From Falsiroseomonas sp044348345 (GTDB taxonomy: Bacteria; Pseudomonadota; Alphaproteobacteria; Acetobacterales; Acetobacteraceae), in assembly GCA_044348345.1 (NCBI GenBank), contig JBIKSZ010000208.1, positions 1 through 6,591 on the forward strand: a DNA stretch of 6,591 nt. The letters run 5' to 3'. Both the position numbers and the translations under genes were made by a program. Below are positions 1-5,495 of the stretch, in pieces. Under the pieces are notes generated by a model that searched no databases, was not told the origin of the DNA, and worked only from the letters and a program-made list of their open reading frames with translations. Positions within the stretch are counted from its first letter, which is position 1. The number at the start of each line of letters is the position of its first letter.

Positions 1-294
1 GGCACCGCGGCGGCGGCGGAGGCGGGGGATGTGGTGCTGCTGGTGGACCGGGTGGATCGGCTGCCGGAGGCAATCGCGATCGCGCGCCGGGCGCGGGGTG
101 TGGCGCTCAGGGCGATCTGGCTGGGGTTGGGGTTGTCGGGGCTGGCGATGGGGGTGGCCGCGGCCGGGTATCTGGCGCCGCTGGCGGGGGCTCTGGTGCA
201 GGAAGCCATTGATGTGGCTGCGATTTTATACGCGCTGACCGCGCTGCGGCCGGGGCGGGGGGAGGTGGCGGAGGGGGGCGTGGGGGAGGGGTAG
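1..294 (+). CDS. Heavy-metal translocating P1B-type ATPase, C-terminal fragment
   Basis: This is the 3' end of a gene cut by the left edge; 97 codons are visible before TAG at 292-294. The first residues (GTAAAAEAGDVVLLVDRVDR) match the end of the P-type ATPase hydrolase domain, where an E-A-x-D-V-V-L segment precedes the last membrane helices. Two hydrophobic segments follow, roughly residues 40-58 and 62-82. The second contains QEAIDVAAILYALTAL, resembling the last helix of P1B ATPases, where a polar or acidic residue helps coordinate metal. These inner-membrane pumps export transition-metal ions using ATP. The phosphorylation site and metal-binding N-terminus lie outside the window, so the metal cannot be named. 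The Gly-rich tail after residue 84 looks non-conserved. Family assignment is fairly secure; substrate is unknown. Confidence 0.85.
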   Translation, partial: GTAAAAEAGDVVLLVDRVDRLPEAIAIARRARGVALRAIWLGLGLSGLAMGVAAAGYLAPLAGALVQEAIDVAAILYALTALRPGRGEVAEGGVGEG

Positions 295-315
295 CGGGTG
301 GGCTTTTGGTGCGGA

Positions 316-490
316 TCGGGCTTTCGGACAAACTTTTGTCTGTTCGGGTTTCGGACAAATTTTCCCGGGTTTGGGTTTCGGACAAATGCGCCAATTCCGG
401 TTTCGGACAAATGCGTCGGCCTCGGGCGGGGTGGCGAGGGCCGGGCGGGCGCGGTGGGGGAATGGCCGGGTCTGGCTTCGGACAAATTGC
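316..490. repeat. Five direct copies of TTCGGACAAA, partly periodic
   Basis: Exact TTCGGACAAA occurs at 323-332, 350-359, 377-386, 402-411 and 477-486. Start-to-start distances are 27, 27, 25 and 75 bases (three times 25). Copies 2 to 4 share a wider consensus close to GGTTTCGGACAAAT, and copies 3 and 4 extend to ATGCG. The array lies just after the P-type ATPase stop codon and before the cassette. Translated, it gives repetitive FRTN-like or SDK-like peptides in several frames, so the open frames here are best read as repeat artefacts. No repeat of CRISPR length and no rep gene is visible. It could be an iterated protein-binding site or an intergenic repeat family of this lineage; the sequence alone does not decide. 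Confidence 0.8.
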
Positions 491-718
491 CTCGGCTTCC
501 CGTGGGGCGGGGGGATGGGGCGGATTTGCGGGGTCAAAGAGCGGGGCTTGAATAGGAAATTGGACCTAGTCTGCGCTGGGTGGGCCAGGGAAGTCCAGGG
601 CGGAAAGCGACTGTGGCAGGCCCGCCGCGTAAAGGGCGGGGCACCCCCCAGAGCGAACACGAGTGTACTCAAATCGGATCGGCGGTTGCCCGCTAGGCAC
701 CGTGGCGCGCCTAAGGTT
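491..718. other. Non-coding stretch upstream of the toxin-like gene
   Basis: No convincing gene is seen on either strand; the open frames crossing it are GC-driven. Base composition shifts here from extremely G-rich to more mixed. Two small structures are visible: an inverted repeat CCCGCC/GGCGGG at 621-626 and 635-640 with an 8-base loop, and a short symmetric element GAGTGTACTC at 661-670, about 50 bases before the toxin-like start. The latter could be an operator for the HTH protein encoded downstream, but that is a guess. No good -35/-10 pair was found. The left edge of the accessory cassette probably lies in this stretch. Confidence 0.4.
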
Positions 719-1084
719 ATGTATTGTCGCAACCAGAGATTGTCAGGTACAGACGCATTGGAATTCAGCTTCGCCTCGGAGATGCTTCGGGAGGTCTGCG
801 AGGTTCGTGAGGCTGCTGTGGCGGCTCTTGGCCAGGAGGACGCAATCGAACTCGCCCGGCGACTGGCGGACTTAGACGCATCATCGAACGCCGCTGAGTA
901 CGCGGAAATCTCGGGTGACGTCACTGCAGCCGCTGATGGGAAGCTGACTTTCGTGCTCCGGTCAGGCAGGCTCGCTACGCTCGCGCCGGGCAACGCCCGA
1001 CAGCGTCTGACAGAGACAGGTGCGCCCGACTGGTCCAGGGTGACCCGGTTGAGGGTTGAGTCGATCGAGGGGGTGGATGGCTGA
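719..1084 (+). CDS. RelE/HigB-like toxin candidate of a type II toxin-antitoxin pair
   Basis: A 121-residue protein from ATG at 719 to TGA at 1082-1084. Residues about 14-30 (LEFSFASEMLREVCEVRE) resemble the N-terminus of the small RelE/HigB 'killer' proteins, which begin with a beta strand and then an L-R-x-I-C-E helix. The end (PDWSRVTRLRVESIEGVDG) matches their usual W-x-x-V-x-x-(I/L)-x-(I/V)-x-x-I-E ending. Family members usually cleave mRNA, commonly at the ribosome. The true start may be TTG at 758, which removes 13 poorly conserved residues and gives a family-typical 108 aa; the ATG has only AAGG two bases upstream. The next gene, a HigA-like HTH plus ImmA/IrrE protein, overlaps it by 8 bases, as in toxin-then-antitoxin operons. 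The match is by recognised pattern; the catalytic residues were not verified and the protein could be inactive. Confidence 0.6.
   Translation: MYCRNQRLSGTDALEFSFASEMLREVCEVREAAVAALGQEDAIELARRLADLDASSNAAEYAEISGDVTAAADGKLTFVLRSGRLATLAPGNARQRLTETGAPDWSRVTRLRVESIEGVDG
1067..1073 (+). promoter_or_regulatory. Ribosome binding site fixing the ATG at 1077
   Basis: GAGGGGG lies inside the end of the upstream gene. Its GAGG core is 6 bases before ATG 1077, which supports that start over the in-frame TTG at 1056. Because the start overlaps the upstream stop, translation of the two genes is probably coupled. Confidence 0.55.
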
Positions 1085-2201
1085 CGGAACGCTCCGTGCC
1101 GATTGGTTCTCGACTCCGGGGACCACCGTGCGCGCCCTCATGGCGCGCCGGGCGCTCTCTGCCGAGGTGCTGGAAGCACGCCTAGCGTGCGGTCCCGAGG
1201 CGGTCCGCGGGCTCCTAACGGGGAGTAGGCCGATCGATCGCGATCTCGCTGGGCGGCTAGCGGAAGCCGTGGGCGGCACAGAGTCGTTCTGGCTGCGGCG
1301 GCAGAGCCAGTACGAGAGCATGCTGAAGCAAGCCGCCGAGGCGGTGTCCGGCGAAGTCGCCGCGCGGTGGCTAAAGCAACTGCCTCTCGCGGCCATGAGG
1401 GCGTCGGGCTGGATTACCCGAGGCGAATCTCAGTCTGAGGCCCTGCGCGCGTGTATGGCGTACTTTGAGGTGACCGGCCCCAGCGAGTGGCGGACCCGTT
1501 ACGCAGGTGTGGCTGCCGATGCCGCCTTCCGGACGTCGCCGTCGTTCGAATCCGGTTTGGGGCCCCTCTCGGCTTGGCTTCGGCAGGCAGAAATCGAGGC
1601 GTCGCTGGCGCCCTGCGCAAGTTGGGACAAGAGGGAGTTAGAACGTCGCCTGCCCGAGTTCCGCAAGCTCACGCTGCTGCGCCGCCCTTCAGCGTTTCTG
1701 CCGCGGCTAAGGGCCGGATGCGCGGCCGCAGGCGTGGCGCTGGTGATCCTGAAGGCGCCACCCGGGTGCCGAGCGAGCGGTGCCGCGCGGTTCGTTGCCC
1801 CTGATCGTGCAATGATCGTCCTCAGCTTCAGGCATCTGGCCGAGGACCACTTTTGGTTCACGTTCTTCCATGAGGTTGGCCACCTTCTCCTGCACGGCAG
1901 GGCGGCAACCTTCGTCGATTCCGGCCCGAAGGCGACGGACATCCAGGAGCGGGAGGCGAACAACTTCGCGGCCACGCTCTTGGTCCCGACGGATCGACAG
2001 GACGAACTGCTGAGCCTTCCGGCGCGCCGCGAAGCGGTTCTGCGCTTTGCGATATCAATCGGGATTTCGCCCGGTATCGTAGTGGGACAGATGCAGCACC
2101 AGGGCGTCATCCGGCCGGAACAGTTGCACCCTCTCAAGCGGCGCTACGATTGGGCAGAGATCCAGGCGGCCGCTTCAACGCCTCTTGGACAAGCTGCCTA
2201 G
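1077..2201 (+). CDS. HTH (HigA-like) plus ImmA/IrrE-family metallo-endopeptidase fusion, probable antitoxin/regulator
   Basis: A 374-residue protein. Residues about 15-75 form a HigA/XRE-type helix-turn-helix: LSAEVLEARL followed by VRGLLTGSRPIDRDLAGRLA and the typical GGTESFWLRRQ. A middle linker of about 120 residues follows. The C-terminal domain carries the zinc-peptidase signature HEVGHLLLH (HExxH at 265-269) and a downstream EREANNFAATLLVP, whose Glu291 or Glu293 is the likely third zinc ligand. This is the ImmA/IrrE (COG2856) arrangement. Such proteins are cytoplasmic; ImmA cleaves a phage-type repressor and IrrE/PprI cleaves DdrO, while HigA-like fusions act as antitoxins and autorepressors. 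The gene overlaps the toxin-like gene by 8 bases, so the pair looks like a type II toxin-antitoxin operon. Its stop overlaps the stop of the convergent gene. The peptidase motif is intact, so activity is plausible, but the target is unknown. Confidence 0.85.
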   Translation: MADGTLRADWFSTPGTTVRALMARRALSAEVLEARLACGPEAVRGLLTGSRPIDRDLAGRLAEAVGGTESFWLRRQSQYESMLKQAAEAVSGEVAARWLKQLPLAAMRASGWITRGESQSEALRACMAYFEVTGPSEWRTRYAGVAADAAFRTSPSFESGLGPLSAWLRQAEIEASLAPCASWDKRELERRLPEFRKLTLLRRPSAFLPRLRAGCAAAGVALVILKAPPGCRASGAARFVAPDRAMIVLSFRHLAEDHFWFTFFHEVGHLLLHGRAATFVDSGPKATDIQEREANNFAATLLVPTDRQDELLSLPARREAVLRFAISIGISPGIVVGQMQHQGVIRPEQLHPLKRRYDWAEIQAAASTPLGQAA

Positions 2202-3130
2202 CCGCGAAAGTGAACGAAACTGGTGGGGCTCTTCTGCCAGTTACAGAGGGCGTCCTCCATTACCTGCATGCCGATGCCCATTAGCGCTCCGAGCTCGCGC
2301 AGCCAAAACTCAAGTTCTCGCGCGTCAAGCGGTGCCTCAACATGTCCGCCGAACAAAAGCCGCGCTCCACGCCGGGGGCCGGTGGCCCCCGAGAGGTAGG
2401 CAGAACCGGGGGCGATTGGCGCTAGCCCTAAGCGCCCCAAGAGGCAGAGAAAATCAAACTTGCCCAAGCGCCCAAAGCGCGCGACCGCCATAGTGCGATA
2501 GAAATGATCGAAAATGCTGTGTGGGTCGTTCCCTGCTTTCCGAACGAGCCGCGCGAAGTGGGCTGCGTGGTCTTTGCCGACCCAGGCGACGTAGGACTCG
2601 ACGACGGCGCCCGTCCCATTCGCCTGATCGCCGTTTAGGCTCTCGTATTTCCGGTGGTTGCCGAACGCGCGGCCGATACGGGCGGCGTTCCGTGTCAACC
2701 ATGCCCTGAACGCAGCAGGGTCGCGGCTGACCCGTTCCCAGGTCCAAGTGGCCGTACCGAGGCCGGAGTAGACATCGGCGAGCATCCTCCAGCCGTAACG
2801 GAGGTGCCTGCCGAAATGCGTGGCCAGAAAGACAAGCCAGACTGCCTCGTCGAGCCGCCCCGCACGGAGGTGCACGATGGCGCCGCGCTCTGGATCAAAC
2901 ATCGGATTGTTTGGGTCGGCCCGCCTGGGGTCTTGGTCTCGTGAGAGCAGGATGCGGGTGTGATCAAGGCGCCGCTGGCTCGCGATTATCTGCGCCACGA
3001 GCGCATCACGGGCGCCACTAGGCACGATACCCGGTAGCGGCCGGTACCGCCTCGCGTAGGTCGAGAGGCCGGCTGCGAGCCGGTCGGCCTCGCCTTGGCG
3101 CCGTGGCCACTTGGGCAGTGAAACAGGCAT
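2198..3130 (-). CDS. Alpha-glutamyl/putrescinyl thymine pyrophosphorylase clade 3 family protein
   Basis: A 310-residue, mostly helical soluble protein with no signal peptide. Recognised family features in order: DPNNPMFDPERGAIVHLRAG (72-91), AVWLVFLATHFGRHLRYGWR (96-115), FGNHRKYESLN (156-166), GTGAVVESYVAWVG (172-185), RFGRLGKFDFLCLLGRLGLA (218-237), ATGPRRGARLLFGG (249-262) and the ending MQVMEDALCNWQKSP (288-302) then FRG. I recognise this as the aGPT-PPlase clade 3 family, defined computationally by similarity to phage proteins that build alpha-glutamyl- or alpha-putrescinyl-thymine in DNA. Its ATG overlaps the TAA of the upstream thymidylate synthase-like gene by one base (TAATG) and has no Shine-Dalgarno, so it is probably translated by coupling. 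Partner and pathway therefore point to modification of a pyrimidine base or nucleotide. The reaction of clade 3 proteins in bacteria is, as far as I know, not established; the family name should not be read as a proven activity. Confidence 0.8.
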   Translation of the reverse strand: MPVSLPKWPRRQGEADRLAAGLSTYARRYRPLPGIVPSGARDALVAQIIASQRRLDHTRILLSRDQDPRRADPNNPMFDPERGAIVHLRAGRLDEAVWLVFLATHFGRHLRYGWRMLADVYSGLGTATWTWERVSRDPAAFRAWLTRNAARIGRAFGNHRKYESLNGDQANGTGAVVESYVAWVGKDHAAHFARLVRKAGNDPHSIFDHFYRTMAVARFGRLGKFDFLCLLGRLGLAPIAPGSAYLSGATGPRRGARLLFGGHVEAPLDARELEFWLRELGALMGIGMQVMEDALCNWQKSPTSFVHFRG

Positions 3131-4134
3131 TAGGAGGGGATGAGGACGGGTTGCAATGGACCGGGTGTCACGGGTGGCTGTAGGCGCCGCTGCCCTTCAA
3201 CGAACGTCCTGTAGCCTGGATCGGTCAGCGCTGCGTGCAGTTCGTCAAGCCGGGTCATGTTGCCGCGGGCGAAGTGAATCTGCAGCAGGCGGACGAGGTC
3301 CGCCCAGTAGGGATCGAGCCCGATTGCGCCAGCGTCGAACACTTCGCCTGCCCTGACTCTGCGCTCGGCTTCGCGGAGCCGCGTGACGGCGGGCCATGGG
3401 TTGCCCAGCGGCATCTGTGGCATCTCAAGCCTGCGCTGAAAGGCCTCTTTGAGGTAGCGCTCCACCGCGCGGGTGTCGTTCTGATAGGTGTCGTCCTGAT
3501 AGATGTGCATGCTTCCGACGAAATGTCGGTAGATGCCCAAGTCGACGCCCAAGTCCCGAGCGACTAGTTCCTGCAGCATCGTGAAGCAGAACACGTCGTG
3601 TGGCAGCCCGAGGTAGGCGTCGTTTGAGCGCATGGTTACGACAAGGTTCAGCTTGCCGTCGCGGACGAGGAATTGGAGGCTCGTGGTGCATGGCACCTCT
3701 TTCCAGCGACGGGAGGTGTCCTCAGCATCGAAGATTTGGATCACCGCTCGCCGCGACGCTGGCGATGCCCGGAGAACTTCGGTGACTGCATGGATTTGGT
3801 TGTGGCGACCACGGTGCTTCAGGAGACGTGGGCCGTAGCCGCCGTGAACTGTTATGTTGTCCTCACTCTCGCGGGCGTAGCGTGGAACGTAGGGCAAGAT
3901 GTGCTCAAGCCTGTTGTCGCCGCTGAGGTACCAAAGCAGTTCTCCGAGTGCGCTGAAGGGCTTGCCGCGTGTTTCAGTACGGCTCAGGCGCGACCTTGGG
4001 TTCGTCAGTTCAAGGAGTACCCCCACCAGTTCCCGTGTCTTGCCGCGGCTCGGGACGACTGTTGCGCCCTCGCCGAGAATAGCGGGGTAAAGCTGTCGAA
4101 GTAGATCATCGAGGTGGTCTGCTTGGTAGCGCAT
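3130..4134 (-). CDS. Thymidylate synthase/dCMP hydroxymethylase family enzyme with Asp at the pyrimidine-selecting position
   Basis: A 334-residue protein. Family landmarks (E. coli ThyA equivalents in brackets): GELLWYLSGD with Glu65 [Glu58]; GGYGPRL at 98-104; SRRA with Arg128-Arg129 [phosphate-binding Arg126-127]; VPCTTSLQF with nucleophile Cys149 [Cys146]; MRSNDAYLGLPHD with Arg169, Ser170 and Asp172 [Arg166, Ser167, Asp169]; GSMHIY with His210 and Tyr212 [His207, Tyr209]. The Asn that recognises uracil [Asn177] is replaced by Asp180, as in T4 dCMP hydroxymethylase, whose nearby RDKKINAVVNMRSND also resembles RDGKLNLVVTMRSND here. The predicted substrate is thus dCMP (or CMP), with methylenetetrahydrofolate as one-carbon donor, giving a 5-hydroxymethyl or 5-methyl product. 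It is about 70 residues longer than E. coli ThyA, mostly at the C-terminus. It is the first gene of a two-gene operon with the aGPT-PPlase-like gene. Automated annotation would call it thymidylate synthase. Confidence 0.85.
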   Translation of the reverse strand: MRYQADHLDDLLRQLYPAILGEGATVVPSRGKTRELVGVLLELTNPRSRLSRTETRGKPFSALGELLWYLSGDNRLEHILPYVPRYARESEDNITVHGGYGPRLLKHRGRHNQIHAVTEVLRASPASRRAVIQIFDAEDTSRRWKEVPCTTSLQFLVRDGKLNLVVTMRSNDAYLGLPHDVFCFTMLQELVARDLGVDLGIYRHFVGSMHIYQDDTYQNDTRAVERYLKEAFQRRLEMPQMPLGNPWPAVTRLREAERRVRAGEVFDAGAIGLDPYWADLVRLLQIHFARGNMTRLDELHAALTDPGYRTFVEGQRRLQPPVTPGPLQPVLIPS

Positions 4135-4178
4135 CGGCCCATGACAATCCGTGGGCCACGCGGCGCGGCCCCGCTCAC

Positions 4179-4208
4179 CGCATAGCAGTAATAATTTTGT
4201 TATTGCAA
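4179..4208 (-). promoter_or_regulatory. Candidate promoter for the synthase-like/aGPT-PPlase operon
   Basis: On the minus strand TTGCAA (4208-4203) is followed after 18 bases by TATGCG (4184-4179), preceded by TGC, an extended -10 pattern. Transcription would begin near 4172, leaving a leader of roughly 40 bases before ATG 4134. The -10 hexamer is a weak match, so the call rests mostly on position and on the local AT-richness. Confidence 0.3.
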
Positions 4209-4289
4209 CATTTTTCGCGCGCCGGTTGCCGCCTATGCTTGGCGCCGTGCGATTCTTGCTCGCTGTTCAAGCCTCCCAACCCCCAGGGT

Positions 4290-4311
4290 CCAGGGGCCCG
4301 CTGGCCCCTGG
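4290..4311. repeat. Perfect inverted repeat CCAGGGGCC/GGCCCCTGG
   Basis: A 9-base-pair stem (4290-4298 with 4303-4311) has a 4-base loop CGCT. It lies about 45 bases past the 3' end of the minus-strand dehydrogenase gene. There is no T-run on either side. It looks like one of the GC-rich extragenic hairpins frequent in such genomes, and could assist termination or protect the mRNA 3' end. Confidence 0.6.
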
Positions 4312-4323
4312 CGGGGTGGGTGC

Positions 4324-4344
4324 GGGAGGGGCGGCGCCCCTTCC
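4324..4344 (-). terminator. Hairpin at the 3' end of the dehydrogenase gene
   Basis: GGGAGGGGC (4324-4332) pairs with GCCCCTTCC (4336-4344) around the 3-base loop GGC, including two positions that are G-T when read on the plus strand. It begins 12 bases after the stop codon of the minus-strand gene. No U-tract follows, so it is a terminator candidate by position only. Confidence 0.4.
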
Positions 4345-4355
4345 GCCTACCGCTC

Positions 4356-5324
4356 TCAACCCGCGCGCAACGCCTCGGGGTTGATCATCGCCTCAACGTC
4401 CAGGCGGCCTGTGAAGAAGGCGATGGTGTTCTCGGCCGACGCCAGGCCCATGCGGTGCAGGCCTTGGGCGGTGCTGGCGGCGACATGCGGCGTCAGCAGC
4501 ACATTCGGCAGCGCCAGCAGCGGCACGGGGTCCCGCATCGGCTCGTCCTGCAGCACGTCGAGCGCGGCGGCGGCGATGTGGCCGCTGCGGAGTGCGGCTT
4601 CCAGCGCGGCCTCGTCCACCAGCGTGCCGCGGGCGGTGTTGATCAGCACCGCGCCTTGCCGCATGCGCGCGAGGAAACCCGCATTCACCATCCGCCGCGT
4701 CTGCTCGTTCGAGGGGCAATGGAGCGAGACGATCTCGGCCGCGGCGAGCGCCGCGTCGCGGTCGCGTATCGGCTCGCAGCCCGCGGCGCGGATGGCGCTG
4801 CCGCGCACATGCGGGTCGTGCACCAGCACGCGCATGCCAAAGGCGTGGCACAGCCGCGCGACGCGGATGCCGATGCGCCCGAAGCCGATCAGCAGCACCG
4901 TCCGCCCCGCCAGGTCGAAGGTGGCAGACGCCCCGGGCACGCGCCATTCGCCGCGGCGGACGCCGGCGTTGAAGGGCACGAGCTGGCGTGCGGTCGCCAG
5001 CATCAGCATCAGCGCGTGTTCGGCGACGGAGGCGGCGTTCGCTTCCGGTGTCACCGCCAGCAGCACGCCGCGCGCGGTGAGTGCGGGCACGTCCACGCTG
5101 TCATAGCCAACACCGTGCCGGCAGACGAAGCGGAGCCTCGGCGCGGCCTCGAGCAATGCAGTGTCCACGCGCATGCCGCGCACGATCATGCCATCGGCGG
5201 CGGCCAGGCGCTCGGCGCGGTTCGCGGGGGTCAGCGGGCCATCGTCGAGCTCGAAGCCCGGTGTGGCGCGCAGCAGCGCCAGGCCATCGGCGTGGATCGG
5301 GTCGGGGACGAGGATGCGCGGCAT
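4356..5324 (-). CDS. D-isomer-specific 2-hydroxyacid dehydrogenase (NAD-binding, phosphoglycerate dehydrogenase-like)
   Basis: A 322-residue cytoplasmic oxidoreductase that interconverts a 2-keto acid and a D-2-hydroxyacid with NAD(H). The split substrate-binding domain covers about residues 1-95 and the C-terminal end, and the Rossmann domain about 100-285. Visible motifs: GVGYDSVD (71-78); NAD-binding GFGRIG (147-152), with Asp170 at the end of the second strand, favouring NADH over NADPH; NTARGTLVDEAAL (229-241) with catalytic Arg232; DEP with Glu261; and TPH with catalytic His280. All three catalytic residues are present. The start is ATG 5324, with GGAG 6 bases upstream. Length is normal for the family (about 310-340). 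The gene upstream on the same strand encodes a periplasmic carboxylate-binding protein, 180 bases away, so the enzyme may act on the imported organic acid. The exact substrate cannot be read from sequence. Confidence 0.9.
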   Translation of the reverse strand: MPRILVPDPIHADGLALLRATPGFELDDGPLTPANRAERLAAADGMIVRGMRVDTALLEAAPRLRFVCRHGVGYDSVDVPALTARGVLLAVTPEANAASVAEHALMLMLATARQLVPFNAGVRRGEWRVPGASATFDLAGRTVLLIGFGRIGIRVARLCHAFGMRVLVHDPHVRGSAIRAAGCEPIRDRDAALAAAEIVSLHCPSNEQTRRMVNAGFLARMRQGAVLINTARGTLVDEAALEAALRSGHIAAAALDVLQDEPMRDPVPLLALPNVLLTPHVAASTAQGLHRMGLASAENTIAFFTGRLDVEAMINPEALRAG

Positions 5325-5356
5325 GGCTCACTCCAAGTATACGAAGTTCCGACCTG

Positions 5357-5464
5357 CGGCCCGAAGGGCCGAGGCCGCGAATGCGGCCCGCCGCTTATGC
5401 GGCGAAGCCAAGCCGCGCGGATGCGCGGCGCGTCATGCCGGAGGCGTGCCTTCGGCACGACGCG
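5357..5464. repeat. Cluster of short inverted repeats between two minus-strand genes
   Basis: Successive perfect stems: CGGCCC/GGGCCG (5357-5371, loop GAA); GGCCGC/GCGGCC (5373-5388, loop GAAT); CGCCGC/GCGGCG (5389-5404, loop TTAT); GCCGCGC/GCGCGGC (5412-5429, loop GGAT); CGTGCC/GGCACG (5445-5459, loop TTC). In addition CGCGTC (5429-5434) can pair with GACGCG (5459-5464), enclosing a small GCC/GGC hairpin and most of the last stem as a branched structure. The stretch lies in the 180-base gap between the dehydrogenase and the solute-binding protein. No coding frame here is credible. Confidence 0.65.
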
Positions 5465-5472
5465 TTTGAGGG

Positions 5473-5495
5473 GCACGAAGGCGAAGCCTTCGTGC
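5473..5495 (-). terminator. Strong hairpin just past the solute-binding protein gene
   Basis: GCACGAAGGC (5473-5482) pairs perfectly with GCCTTCGTGC (5486-5495), a 10-base-pair stem with a 3-base loop. It begins 9 bases after the stop codon of the minus-strand gene. A U-tract is lacking, so it may be a terminator, a 3'-end stabiliser or a copy of an extragenic repeat. If it terminates, the dehydrogenase gene needs its own promoter. Confidence 0.45.

Larger units (their letters stand above)
4135..4355. other. Intergenic region between cassette and dehydrogenase gene
   Basis: No gene is supported on either strand. The part nearest the synthase-like gene (about 4185-4216) is strikingly AT-rich for this window, and the part nearest the dehydrogenase (4271-4345) is a GC-rich hairpin block. 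The right edge of the cassette is therefore most likely inside this interval. No tRNA, attachment-site duplication or transposase remnant was seen. Confidence 0.5.

Noticed and set aside
327..340. GACAAA/TTTGTC inverted pair in the first repeat copy as a terminator of the P-type ATPase gene
   Set aside because: The loop would be only two bases and there is no U-tract; it probably arises by chance next to the repeat.
323..486. CRISPR array made of the TTCGGACAAA copies
   Set aside because: The repeat is only about 10-14 bases, the spacing is irregular at the end, and no cas gene is nearby.
323..486. Plasmid-type iteron origin
   Set aside because: The phased direct repeats fit superficially, but there is no replication initiator gene, no DnaA box recognised, and no AT-rich melting region beside them.
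371..718. Upstream in-frame extension of the toxin-like gene to 371
   Set aside because: The extension runs through the TTCGGACAAA repeats and GC-rich spacer, has no family resemblance, and lacks a ribosome binding site. The gene more likely starts at 719 or 758.
226..993. 255-codon minus-strand open frame across the repeat region and the toxin-like gene
   Set aside because: Low-complexity Pro/Arg/Ser-rich translation with repeat-derived KICPKP-like units; antisense to a better supported gene; an expected by-product of high GC.
5336..5341. TATACT on the minus strand as a -10 box for the dehydrogenase gene
   Set aside because: It would start transcription at about the ribosome binding site or downstream of it, and no -35 match lies 16-18 bases upstream.
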